DNA from: Dentipellis sp. KUC8613
Lineage: Eukaryota > Basidiomycota > Agaricomycetes > Russulales > Hericiaceae
Reading direction: 5' to 3'
Length of the DNA stretch: 64,000 nucleotides
Assembly (NCBI GenBank): GCA_002286715.1
Contig: NSJX01000009.1
Coordinates: 621,966 to 685,965 of the forward strand
Part shown: one piece after another, positions 23,384-34,638 of the stretch
How the letters are laid out: each line of letters begins with the position of its first letter
Numbering within the stretch: the first letter of the stretch is position 1
Translations under genes and position numbers: made by a program
The notes under the pieces: generated by a model
What the model was told of the DNA's origin: nothing
The model's database searches: none
Seen by the model: only the letters and a program-made list of their open reading frames with translations

Positions 23384-25152
23384 CTAACTAGACGAATCGT
23401 CGTCAAAAGATTCCTCCACAGAAGACCATCCATCTGACTCGGGATCGGGTTGGTTTTCTGCGTTCAACAAGCACACATCTGCGACAATAGCCAAGGATGT
23501 CACTTGCTCCGGCGCGATTGAGCAACTTCGAATAGTAAGCTTGATTCTTTCCATCCCGGGCTCTACAACCAGACGCAGTAGAATCCCAAACGCCAAAACA
23601 TACGCGTACTTGAGGTTTCCTGCTTCATTCATATGATCAAGCGATCCTCGAACGAGAGTGAGGTTCTGGATCATGGGGAAGATCGCAGGTGTTAAAGATG
23701 ATGCGATGAGTTGCGGTGTTTTGAACGCGTCTAGGAAACCATACACAAGGGCGTCCTCAACCTCGACGGATGTGATAAATTTCATCCCGCGAAATGTGCC
23801 CAACCAGCGTTCCTTCGAGAAGTCAAAAAAGCCTCCCGCGCGCAGGTTGCGAATAGGCTCTGGAGGGAATTGAGTACATATTGCCTGTACCAAGCGTGGG
23901 ACATCCCTGTCAAGAAATTCGAGTTCTGTAGGACAATGTATGGTGAAATCGTAGTGCGGGCGATTTTCCTGCTCATCCACATGGGTGTGGGTTCGGAGAC
24001 GATGCAGAGAAGAGCCGAGGCGGATGCGAACGCCATCGCGAGTAGTCTGACCAATGGTGAGGGAGGTCAAGTCTTCGAGTGATGAACGTGCACGTTTACA
24101 GCGCTCGCCGCAATATTTCTGAAGCATTTCAATTAGTCGGCTCTCTGACTGCATGAAGTCCGAAGGATAAGCTATTTGTATGAGATACAGTCGCAGATCC
24201 ACATCTGGAGGTGCCTCGAGGCAGCCCAGGAAATCTGCGCAAGCTTGGACGTCGTCGTTGAGCGATAGAAATTCTAGACAAGGTAAGGCTAGTTTTCTGC
24301 TGGCCGAGACATTGGGCGATGAAGCGACCGAATCGTTCAAGATCAACGTTCGCAGCTTGGGCATGCTGGCTAAAGCATCGAGAAGTTCGCTCGCAGTTGG
24401 CATGAGGGCGTACACATCGACTGAAAGGTCAAGGTATGTGATGTTGGCTAATGAAAGGGCCTCTCCCCAGGGAAGACTGCATCTGAAAAGCTGCAGACGT
24501 TGAAGCCGTGGGGAATTCCGGAAGAGCTGCGAAGGTAAGACACACCAGTTTGTATGGTAAGTGACTTTGAGACGCTCGAGGGACGACAGAGGATGTGAGA
24601 TGGCCAAGGAGGTGAATGTTTCGATAACACTGTCGGATTTCGGAGCGGTGAGCTCCTCCAACCTCATTTCTACGACGCGAGCGCTTTGAGAAAGGGCGAT
24701 TTCGGTAGCCTCTTGACACGCCAAAGAATCTTGAAGCGACACTGGATGTCCACTATTGGAGACAGTGATGGGGATGTTCTTAGAACGCTGAAGCATCTCC
24801 TTTGTGCATTCAGGATTGTGAATTGGAATGATCTCCCAGAAGCGAGAACATGAGATCGCCACCTCTCGCCATCGACGGCAAACTTGCGTTATGGAAAGCC
24901 ATGTCGGATGCCCCCGTGCGGGTTCCTCAAATGGAGAAGAGTCGGAATATGCTACATCTTGCCATGCACGGTATGAAAGGAAGATGTGTGCAAGGAGCTC
25001 GTTTGGTAGAAGACGTGTCGGATCTCGTCCACTTGGATCAACCAGCGTGCTTTTGTCAAGATTGCTGGCACGAAGGAAGCTTCATGAAGATGGGGTCTTT
25101 CAGTATTCTGTCCTATTGTGAGAGCTACGACGTTTGCGCACCTTGCTGCCAT
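23384..25152 (-). CDS. F-box/LRR-like protein with a tiny first coding exon
   Basis: Candidate substrate receptor of an SCF ubiquitin ligase. A long open frame on exon 25064-23384 contains, upstream of its first in-frame ATG, a canonical F-box: LLPNELLAHIFLSYRAW through ITQVCRRWREVAISCSRFW. No ATG precedes it in that exon. An 11-nt exon at 25152-25142 (ATGGCAGCAAG), a 77-nt intron with GTGCGC donor and CCAG acceptor, and the phase-2 join give the start MAASNLDKSTLVDPS and about 563 residues in total. The rest shows Leu-rich repeat-like segments (LERLKVTY, LQRLQLFRC, LANITYLDLS, LRTLILND). It is divergent from the gene at 25284, with only about 130 bp between the ATGs. Confidence 0.82.
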
Positions 25153-25283
25153 AGTGCTACCGCGTCGAACCACAAAGCGAAGAGTCAACTTGCGCAACGC
25201 TCTCCGAGGCGCGTACGCTACGGCATGGTGGCCCGCCTAATCCCGTACGACAACCGTTTCGCACGAAGCTAGCGCTCGCAGTG

Positions 25284-26445
25284 ATGCCTCAGGACGACGA
25301 CCGTCAGGCGCTGTCTTCTGAATCACAGCATCTTCCGATGGTTCGCTCTGCGAAGAGAACCCGCTCCCCGACTTCCAGTGACGACTCGGAGGAAGTCGAC
25401 AATGTCATGCGCATTGTCGAGAACGTCACCCAGTCGCCCTTCTTCCTCGGATCTCCTAGTCTGCTGAAGCGTGTCGCGTGGTACATGGATACGAAGGGCG
25501 TGCGGCGACTGGTCGAAGTGGAACAGGAGTCTGGTGCACGCCCGAAGACGGCCGAGATCCGCTGGATTGCAATGATCTCTCCGGAGAAGTTCAATCTGCA
25601 CGTGGAAGGAGGGTGGAACGAGGGCTTCCGTCTTGGGCCGTTGGAAGAGACGAAGGCACGCGGGTATCTTGTCGAGCCTGAGACGGAACCGTTTGGGTCA
25701 TCCTGGAAATCCACGGTCACTGGCGCCAAGCATGTCACAGAGAATGCACGCAAGACATTCGGGGGCATACTCGGAGAGAACCAGATTGTTTTAGATCTTT
25801 CTGGTGCAATATGCCTCAAGGTTCGGCATACTGTGTACAAGGTGGGTCTCATATGATTCTTTGACTCTCTGATGCTCATCCTATGTTGTGCTTTCAGAGA
25901 TATGATAGATTGGACAAGTTTCAGGAGGCACAAAAAGAGTTGAACAAGTCAAGTAGGTATTATTCATTGTGTGTATTACTTTTCATGACATTTGAGGCAA
26001 TTTAGTTGGAGAAAACACATTCCTATCCATGGAAAACTGGACATGCAAGAATGACACTGTTCAGGATTACCATGACAAAATTGTTGCTGGAAACAGACAG
26101 TCTGGAAAGAATGGCAAGTTTTACCTTGGCCATGCTTTACCAGTCTTTTCCATCCATGGAGAGCCTGTCAACCCTGCCCAATACCAGGATTTGCTTGCAG
26201 GGGCAATTGTGGAAGTTGGGGCTCATATCAGCCATCAGGTCTGCAGGAAAGAGGTTCAGGATGCCAAGTCTGGCAAAAGGAAATGGAGGGAGGAGGACAA
26301 CTTATTTGCAGATGTCACCTACATCACAGTATTGGACACCCCACATCCTGATCCAGTCTCTCAAGCTGATGAAAGAGGCTACAACCCTCCTGAACATCTG
26401 GCAAAACTTGTCAGCCCCCAGAAGAAGAGAAGGAGACAGGAATAG
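25284..26445 (+). CDS. hypothetical protein of unknown family
   Basis: Three exons (25284-25841, 25898-25952, 26006-26445) join in phase to about 350 residues. The N terminus has an NLS-like SAKRTRSPTSSDDSE and the C terminus ends PQKKRRRQE, suggesting a nuclear protein. The centre (LLKRVAWYMDTKGVRRLVEVE, then GGILGENQIVLDLSGAICL) and the C-terminal part (FLSMENWTCKNDTVQDYHD, then LLAGAIVEVGAHISHQ) show no motif I can name. Exon 1 is GC-rich like its neighbours, while exon 3 and the downstream flank are clearly richer in A/T at third positions, so the gene is compositionally split. Confidence 0.66.
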
Positions 26446-26921
26446 GTATTTTGGTAAGTTCAACAACTTGTTGCAATCTGAAATTGAGCACTTACATGGA
26501 CATCATCGTCTTAGCTCATCTAGAGATTGTTTCAGCCATTCCAATTTCACAACTTCAATTAGAAATTACCATGTTTTGCTTCATTTGTTATCAGTAATGT
26601 TGTCACTGCTTTTCAGATTTTACCTTCATGATTGTATGATACCATTATTTTCATCAGTATTCTCAGTGTTCCCTGCTTTCAGTCCACTTACATCTGCATG
26701 CTGTGCACAGCTAATCATAGTTATGTCTTGTTTTCATTTACCTTAGTACTATCTTGATCCAGATTGTTGTCCCACCTCAATACCACCCTGTTATAAATTG
26801 TCTCCTTGAGAAACAGCTGCAAGCATACATAGATGCACCCTAGAAGCACAAAAGAATACAAATTCCGCAGAGTCTGTCATTATTAAGTGAATCATACATG
26901 ATACGTGCCTAACTAAACGGC
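26446..26921. other. AT-rich convergent intergenic region
   Basis: This separates two convergent genes. It is T-rich with multiple stops in all frames and continues the low-GC character of the preceding exon. No gene is seen. Confidence 0.55.
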
Positions 26922-29900
26922 CTATCGCCCCGCGCCCGACGTAGCAAACTTGAGCATCATACTCCGCCGCCTCCGCGCGCGCTCGAGTGGCGGCAGGTTG
27001 TCGTCGTCGTCGAGGCCGAGACGTGAACTCGTCGCGGATGATTCTGAGCCGTCCACTATGACAAGAATGACGAGTCAGCATTGGTCGCGGAGAAAGTTGT
27101 AGTGATGGTCAGCTTACTAGAAATGTTCGCCTCCATTGAGCTGTCGGCCGTAGAGGGAGTGCCGCCAGATCCGGACCCAGAAGGGACGGGAGGCGGGTGC
27201 ATGGGTGTCGAAGTCATGTCGGCGAACATGTGCTTCGGCAGCATCGATCGTCGTCGCTATTAGTACGACGACTTCGTCAGACAAATAATCGCAACACAGG
27301 AAGAGAGGGGAAGGGTTGCTCACCTTGTTGGCACCGGCGACGTTGGCAAACTCGAGATCGACGAGGAAGCGCTCCTCGTCGACGCGCTTGCGCTGTTCCA
27401 CACATTCGACCACCCAGGCGATACCGATGACGAAAGGTTTGGGATCGGGCATCGACCTGCAAAGCAAAAGTTGAGGGTTGCACGATGCCACAAGGTGGAG
27501 GATCACTTACCGATATTTCGTCAGCGTACTCGACTGTCCATTCTTGTACACAATATGCGTGCAAGATTGGCCGGCGCGCCCGATGACCTGCAAGACGGAA
27601 ATCTTAAGCAAGACGAATCTGCATCCACAAGAATAAACACATACCCTTGCCCCAAGACCCTTCAGCATATCCACAAACAGCGCCCCCGCATCGTCCCCCT
27701 CGTCCGTCCGCACATCCACAAATATCGTACACTTCTTCAGCACCTTCAACGAGCCCACCTTCTCCCCGCTCGCCGCCGCCTTCCCCCCTGACCCCAACCC
27801 GGACCCAGACGCCTCACTACTGCCCTCACCACTCTTCCCCGCAGCCACATGTGACCCCTCCCCAGATCCCTTCCCCAACGCCCCCGGCGCGCTCCTCATC
27901 CCCGACGCAACCCCACTACCACCACCGCCGCTAACATTCGCCGACCGAAGCGTCTTCAGCCGCCCGGGCGAGCCCGACCGGCGCGGCCGCGCGTCCTCCT
28001 TCGCCGCGCGGCTCGGCGGGCGCGGCGGCGTCTGCGGGAGCTCCGAGAGCGTGTGCGAGAGCAGCTGCGACGCCATCGACGCGCGGCGCGACGCGTTGTG
28101 CTTCCACGCGTCGTGGCCCTCCGGGATCGGCTCGGCCGGCAGCAGCGACGCGCCCGGCAGGTCGAGCGCCATCCGCAGCGACGGGTCGTCGGTGAGCAGA
28201 CTCGTGAAATCTATCGGCTTGATCTCGCGCGACGTGTTCGCCGACAGGCCTTCCATCGTCTCGTCAGCCTTGTCTTTGCCCTTGCCCTTGTCCTTGTCCT
28301 CGCCGCCCACCCGGTCAGAAGCCGGCGCGCCGCCCTTGACAGGGCTGCCCTCGACCATGGGCAGGCTCGACTTCTTGCTCGCGCGCTGCGCCGGCCGCCC
28401 GTTCCCGACGCCCGCGAAGATCTTGCCGGGCCCCGCGCCCGGGAACGCGCGCTTCCCGACGACGATGCCGGAGCCGAGGTTGATCTTGCTTTTGGCGACG
28501 GGCGGTGCGAAGGCGGCGGATGGGCGGGAGGCTAGCGATGGGCCTGGTCGACTGGAGGATGCGGAAGACATGCTCCCCACGGTGTTTGCGCGTTGCAGCA
28601 CGGAGGCACTCTTCCGCCCTACAGCACCGGAGGCAGATGTACGCCCGACGTCGACGTCGTCTCTTGTTGCTGATCCGGCGGCCGACGGCTTGTCGGCCCC
28701 GTGTGCAAAGCCGAGATGCGTCCCTGGGCGCACGGGTGGTGGCATCAACAGCTTCTCGAGCGCGTTGGACAGCGCAGAGAGAGAAGATTGCTTGACTTTC
28801 GGTTTCATGTATTCCAGAATAGATGATGCAGGCTTCCTCGGAGAGGTGGGTTTGGTTGGAGAAAGCGGCTTGGGGAGGGATACGGGCTTCTTCACGGGTG
28901 ATTTCTCGACGGCCTTCGAGAGGGACGACGAGGTCGGCTGCGCGAATGAGGAAGTGTATGACCTCTTGTGCGAGAGACCAGGTGTCGTTGGCCGGTGGTT
29001 CGACGTAGAAGCCACTGGTGCGGCGCTTGGGCCTGTAACGGCTCAACGATCCGTGTCAGTACGAATACGGGAACCAGCTTACCAGCAGCGGCATTTCCAT
29101 CTGTAGTTTCGCGCGGCAAAGGTCGAGGTGTAGATGTAGATGGTTCTGGAACAGCGCTCGGACCTGCGTCCTCTCAATAATTTACGCTCGTCAATATACA
29201 AAGTGTCCACTCACCAGGAGTCGCGTTGTTGCCTGCGGCTCTACTGCTCCCGGCCTGCAGGCCCTTCTGTTGTCTCTGAGAGACAGATCTTGTCACCCGA
29301 GGCGGTGGCGCTTGTGACGGCGCTCGTTTCACCCTTGAAATACGTGCTGCCGGCTTCTTAGGCGCAGCTTGAGGTTCCGGTTGGGATTTCTGATCACTGT
29401 TCGGTCCGCTCGACAGTGAAGAGTCGCTTGCTTGCGACCGAGGCCGGGCTGAAGGGGCGGATGGCCGTGGAATGCGACTCACAGACAACGCTGATGGAGG
29501 TCTGGATATTGTGACTGAAACGGGCGGTTCAGATACAGGCTCAGGTTCGGGAGGCTTGTCTACTGGCATATTGTCGGAAACTGAAGAGAGATCAGCGGTA
29601 GGGGTATCACTTGCAGACACGGCCTCGAAAGACGGAGGCGGCGGCACAGCTTTAGGCGTGGCTGCATCGTTCAGTGGCACCGCATAATCCTCTGTGACGT
29701 CTGGCTGGGTCAACTGCGCCTTAGGTGTCACAGGGTCCTCGTGCGGAGTCTATGAAGAACCTGAGTCTTCTGCGAAGGAGAGGTTGGAAAGAGACGCACC
29801 AGCTGCAATGGTTTGACTGTGAAGACATCATCCAACGGACCTTCGGACGAGATCGGCATCTCAAAAGACGTCGTGTTCGAAGGTGGTGTCGTCGTGAATG

Positions 29901-30668
29901 GTGTTAGAGGAGATGGAGGGATGTCGTCAGATGGGGTGAGAGAGTGCGTGCCAATGGGTGTGAATATGTTCAGGTGCGTACTGGCCCTAGACGGCTCATC
30001 CACGTCCATACGAACGTCTTCATCTATCGGTTTCGGATGCTCAAGCTCGTGTGGCACGCTGGTGAACCGGAGCCTTGGGCGCTGAGGAGACGTCGATGGC
30101 GCACGTCGAGGCGAAGCAGGGATGTTACGAAGATCAATGTGAGGAACGGAAGAGGGACTTCGGGGCGGAACAGATTGTGCCCGCTTGCGCGGTGAGTCAA
30201 TTGGCTGGTTATGCGTCGCGAAAACAGGCTTCTTGGGGCTGAGAGCTGCAAAGTCGAAAGGTCCAAGTGGCTTCGGAGATGGTGGTGCATTGGAATTCTC
30301 TGCATCTATGTGAAGTCATGTCGAAAGGATATCATACGCCACAGAGATATATGCTCACCATTATCCCGCTTAGCCTTCTTTGACGCCCTCTCCGCATCTG
30401 CTTCCTCGAATGGATGCTCCTGGTCGAACGGTGAGGAAGAGCGCTTCTTCGGATTCGACTTCTTCGGTGACAGAAGCAGTTCGTCGTCCGAGTCTTGACG
30501 GTCATCCTCAATAGCATTCCGCAGACGACTTGGCTCCGATTTGCTTGCAGTCATGTTGCCCCGCGCGGCCATTCTTGCGGCCTTGAGTGGTGAACGATTC
30601 AATTGAAATCCCGGCCCCATGTCCATCAGCGTGAGCTGTGACCGGGTACGTTTTGTGACAGTCGACAT
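26922..30668 (-). CDS. BRCT-domain nuclear protein (microcephalin-like)
   Basis: A large protein starting MSTVTKRTRSQLTLMDMGPG at 30668 and ending MLKFATSGAGR with TAG at 26924-26922. Most of it is disordered Ser/Pro/Lys-rich sequence with NLS-like blocks (SPKKSNPKKRSSSP, ERASKKAKRDN) and many SP/TP sites suited to CDK phosphorylation. Near the C terminus one BRCT domain is assembled across introns: CTIFVDVRTDEGDDAGALFV, MLKGLGARV, CTHIVYKNGQSSTLTKY and FVIGIAWVVECVEQRKRVDE. The FVDVRT and THIVYKxG pattern resembles the first BRCT of microcephalin (MCPH1). Orthology is an inference. The BRCT suggests phosphopeptide binding in the DNA-damage or chromosome-cycle response. Minor exon boundaries are approximate. 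Confidence 0.82.
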
Positions 30669-30829
30669 ATTGGCAAAGAGGCATAAAGATGAAGGCCTCC
30701 CTTGGCCTTATGCTTCACCAGCGCGGATTCCTATGAGGTAAAGAGAGAACAAGTAAGCGATGAACTTGTGAAGACAAGTTGAGTCGACCGCGTCGCGTTG
30801 ACTTGTTATGTAACGGGCACGCTCACGCC

Positions 30830-30835
30830 CACGTG
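30830..30835. promoter_or_regulatory. CACGTG E-box upstream of BRCT gene
   Basis: CCACGTGAT lies 162 bp upstream of the BRCT gene's ATG. The same CCACGTGAT occurs in the promoter of the SNM1-type nuclease at 48478-48486. Confidence 0.4.
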
Positions 30836-31124
30836 ATCCTTTCCCTTTGTGCGTTTGCTTCCGTTGTCGCCGCCGTCGGCGAACTAACCTCTCGGAGTCC
30901 CCGAACCAGCGGGCATTATGTTTCACAAACAGTGCTATGGCAAGGTAAGATATGTGGTACGTCACAACGATATGCGTGGACTCGTCATAGCCTGCTGCAA
31001 GACCAGCGGCAGGCCGCAGCGCTCTATAGGACCGCAAGTGTCACTTCTCTCCGGCCAAGTAGGGGAACTACTTGTATACTGATAACTACACGGAATCGAG
31101 CTCCGGTAGCCCCCCATTTGTCGT

Positions 31125-31255
31125 CTTCGTACTTTGAGGTCAAAACTCCCGCGTTATGGTGATCCAAGGAAAGGTAAAGCGCTTGTTCAAAAAACGTGGA
31201 TGAGCCTCGTGGACTTACACATCGCATTGTGAGTCGCTTTGGTCTCTTGCGAGTC
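31125..31255 (+). promoter_or_regulatory. conserved upstream block, oxygenase copy A
   Basis: The block contains a GAGGTCAAAaCT element, then GCCTCGTGgacttaCACAT and a GTGAGTC element. The same ordered motifs occur before copies B (about 32930-33065) and C (about 35260-35390), showing that the promoter was duplicated together with the gene. Confidence 0.6.
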
Positions 31256-31299
31256 ACTAATCCCTCCGCACCGTGAGATATAAGCCGAAGATCGTTCAA

Positions 31300-31305
31300 T
31301 ATAAG
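31300..31305 (+). promoter_or_regulatory. TATA box, oxygenase copy A
   Basis: TATAAG lies 80 bp before the ATG and is followed by TGTAG. It aligns with TATAAATGTAG in copy B. Confidence 0.5.
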
Positions 31306-31379
31306 TGTAGTTGGACTAGTAGCTTTCACCACAGCCCCTCTTTCATCCACAACCGCGGAACCCAATCAACTGAACCGCC

Positions 31380-32791
31380 ATGCCTTACGCTGACGAGAAA
31401 GCAATCGCTCCCCTCCGCGACATGATTGTAGACAAGCCGCCCTTCGTGAGCGGTGTTTTACCCCTGCCTTCAAACTTGTTCAAGTTATTCTTTTCCAGCG
31501 GAGGGGATTCATAGTACGTACATCCGCTAGCCAAAGCTCGATATTGTCTTACTATAATACTCTCGTAGTTGTTTCGACCTTGCAAACGCGACGCAATCTC
31601 AGTTGGACACCCTCGCTGGCTCCTGTGCCCCTGCATCGTTCGGTCTCAAGAATGAGAACGTGCTCGATGAGACGTACCGCAAGGCCGGCAAAATGGACTG
31701 CTCGGATTTCTCTACCCCACTTGTCCCGGAGCGTACGTCGCTCATCGACATCATACGCGCCGAACTTCTCGAGGGCGAAACCTCCAAAAAGCCAATCAGA
31801 GTCGAGCTGTACAAGTTGAATGTATACTGTACGTGCCGCTCACCCTCTATGCACCGAGAATGTGCTGAGAATTCTCTACGCAGCCGAGGGGTCGTTCTTT
31901 AAGGCCCATCAGGACACACCTCGCGGCGAATACATGTTCGGGTCTCTCGTCCTTGTGTTCCCTACTCCACATCAAGGCGGGTCGCTCATTCTCCGCCACG
32001 GAGGCCACGAGTGGTCCTTCGACTCTGCTGCAGAGCTGGGTTCGGTCACGCGGAACCTTGGGGCCCCGAATATCGGATTTGTCTCATTCTTCAGCGACGT
32101 TGAGCACGAAGTCTCGTTGGTCGAGTCGGGCCATCGGGTCACGTTGACGTATAATCTCTATTTCACCTCTACCTCTGATGACGCCGATCCCGAAGCTATA
32201 CCTGTGGTGCCTCCTCATCAAGCATCGTTCAAGGCGCAGCTCGCAGCTTTGCTCGCCGATCCCGACTTTCTGCCCGAAGGAGGGTCGCTTGGGTTTGGTC
32301 TCCGACACGCTTATCCAGTCAAGGACAACATTTCCCACATCCCGAAGTTGCTCAAAGGAAGCGATGCCGTGATCCTACGCGTCTGTGCTGAGCTTGGCCT
32401 GACACCGAAGCCTGCCCTCATGTACCAAGGTGTGGATTTCGTTGATCGAGATATGATCACGGAGCAGGTTCTGGTCGACAGCCCTCCCCAATTGGACACC
32501 CTGTATGATATGGAGTTTCTCGATGTCCTCAAAGAGGAATTTGGCGCGCGGACCGTGTCGCGGGTCGAGCGATCGTATGATGCTGATTTTAGGTATGTTT
32601 ATAGGAGACTCGACGAGGAAATCGACGAGTATGTAACTTGGGTCACGGAGCCGACGTCGGAGACAGTGGTGAAGGACACGTTCCCAACTTACGGGAACGA
32701 GGCGCAGGTGGAGTACTCGTATGGGCATGTCTGCTTGATCGTGCCTATCCCAGCTGCTGCTGCACGTGTAACGGATTGGGCAAGCCAGTGA
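31380..32791 (+). CDS. 2OG-Fe(II) oxygenase, tandem copy A
   Basis: Predicted Fe(II)/2-oxoglutarate-dependent dioxygenase of the prolyl-4-hydroxylase-like type; the substrate is unknown. Exons 31380-31513, 31569-31828 and 31884-32791 encode about 433 residues. The iron triad is His and Asp in FFKAHQDTPRG and the distal His in SDVEHEVSLV. Arg in GHRVTLTYNLY should bind the 2OG carboxylate. The N-terminal region PLRDMIVDKPPFVSGVLPLP and a C-terminal domain of about 180 residues ending YSYGHVCLIVPIP are shared by all three copies. No signal peptide, so probably cytosolic or nuclear. Same strand and intron positions as copies B and C. Confidence 0.88.
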
Positions 32792-33205
32792 TACGCTCGA
32801 GCATTGTTCGCTTCGATTGTACGGTATTCAAAGTTATAGTCCATACGTGTACATGCCTCAGCCTTTGTCGTCTACGTCCTTGACAAACAATATACGTACG
32901 ACACCGTTCGGATGCTTGCATGGAACAGGTCAAAATCAAATCGGCTGCCGCGTTGCGTCGCTCTGGCAAGGAAAAAAGGTAACGCTTGTTCGATCGAAAG
33001 ACATGGGCAAGCCTCGTGCACCAGCACATTGCATCGTGAGTCGTTTTGTTCTCTCCTGAGTCACTACTTGGCCTGCGCCGTGAGACGGATTGATGCGCCA
33101 TTCTCCAGATCGCTCCGTATAAATGTAGCTCGAGAAGACGACCTCCTCTCCACCATCGCGTCCCATTTACTTCCGCTTCTAACATCACTCGTCAGTCGAG
33201 ATAAC
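32792..33205 (+). promoter_or_regulatory. promoter region of oxygenase copy B with conserved block
   Basis: This intergenic region of 414 bp contains the duplicated upstream block at about 32930-33065 (GGTCAAAATCAAATC, GCAAGCCTCGTGC, CACATTGCATCGTGAGTC) and the TATA box TATAAAT at 33118-33124, 88 bp before the ATG. No gene is seen. Confidence 0.6.
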
Positions 33206-34638
33206 ATGTCCTACGCTGATGAGAAGTCCCTCAAACCCCTCCGCGACTCTATCGTACACAAACCGCCTTTCATTAGTGGAGTTTTCGGCCTCCGACCGGA
33301 TGTGTTCACGCTTTTCTACCGTGCTGGGGAGCAAGCTCAGTACGTAGAGTTCATTCGCGTGTCCAAGCTAGAGATTTGACCAGTCTCTCGACTATAGTGT
33401 CATCGATCTTGCGAATGCGACGTCATCCCAGCTCGACACACTCTCTAGCTCCTGCACCCCTGCACCATTCGGACTGAAGAACGAAACCGTGCTGGATGAG
33501 ACGTATCGCAAGGCGGGAAAGATGGATTGCTCGGATTTTGCGACCCCTCTCGTTCCCGAACGTACCTGTCTGGTCGATACCATTTGTGACGAACTCCTTG
33601 AGGGTAAGGAGGCCAAGAAGCTGATCGAATTCGAGCTGTATAAGCTGAACGTATACTGTATGTCTTGCTCGCATCTTTTGCGTTGAAAGAGTTTTTATAA
33701 TATTCTATGTAGCTGAGGGGTCGTTCTTCAAGGCACACCAAGATACGCCTCGCGACGAATACATGTTCGGCTCTCTCGTGCTCGTGTTCCCGACGCCCCA
33801 CGAGGGCGGAGCGCTCATCCTTCGTCATGGCGGCCAGGAATGGACTTTCGACTCTGCCGAAGAATTGAGGACAAATGCGCAGGATGCAGAATTCCCTAAT
33901 ATTGGCTGGGTCGTATTCTTCAGCGACGTGGAGCATGAAGTTGCTGTGGTTGAGTCAGGCCATCGGGTTACACTCACGTACAACCTGTATCTCCGCACCC
34001 GGGAATCTGACGATGCCGACCCTCACACCGACTCTGACACCGACTCTGAGGCTGAGGAACCGCTCATGGTTTCGCCCCAGCAAGCTACGTTCAAGACGGA
34101 GCTCGAGGCCCTGCTTGCGGACCCCCAGTTTCTTCCCAAGGGAGGCTCGCTCGGCTTTGGTCTTCGGCACGTCTATCCGGTCAAGAACACCCTCTCTCAC
34201 ATTCCGAGACTGCTCAAAGGGGGCGATGCTGTGATCCAGCGCGTCTGTGATCAACTTGGACTGGAGGTGACGCCCTTCCTCATGTACGAAGGAAGTCAGC
34301 GTCAATATTATGGTGAAATCGAAGAGCAAGTTATTACCGACATGTTCCCTGAAGTGGACTACGACTACGACATGCAATTCATTGATATCCTGAAAGAGGA
34401 ATTCGATGGGAAGGTGGTATCCCGGATTGACCGCCAATTTAATAGGAACGAGAGGTTGTACGATGAGATTGACGAGTTTGTCACTTGGGTTACGCGGCCG
34501 ACGTCGCAGACGGTGGTGCAGACGGTGTTCCCGACGTATGGGAACGAAGCGCAGGTAGGGTATACGTATGGCAATGTCTGCTTGATCGTGTCCATCCCAC
34601 CAGCTGCCGAACGCGAAACCGGTTCGGCGAGCGAGTGA
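33206..34638 (+). CDS. 2OG-Fe(II) oxygenase, tandem copy B
   Basis: Middle copy of the array: exons 33206-33339, 33398-33657 and 33713-34638, at intron positions equivalent to A and C. Iron ligands are His and Asp in FFKAHQDTPRD and His in SDVEHEVAVV, with Arg in GHRVTLTYNLY. It differs from A and C by an acidic insertion (about DADPHTDSDTDSEAEEP) after the 2OG-binding strand, where the others have a short linker, and by a changed N terminus (HKPPFISGVFGLRPDV). The C-terminal domain is intact, ending VCLIVSIPPAAERETGSASE. All catalytic residues are kept, so it is probably active. Confidence 0.88.

Larger units (their letters stand above)
30669..31379. other. divergent promoter region (BRCT gene / first 2OG oxygenase)
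   Basis: About 710 bp between divergent starts. It holds a CACGTG box on the BRCT side (30830-30835). On the oxygenase side is an upstream block (about 31125-31255) that recurs in front of the two downstream paralogues. Confidence 0.55.

Noticed and set aside
28051..29106. 351-codon plus-strand open frame
   Set aside because: It is antisense to the disordered Ser/Pro part of the BRCT protein. The minus strand carries the BRCT exon joins and is clearly the coding one.
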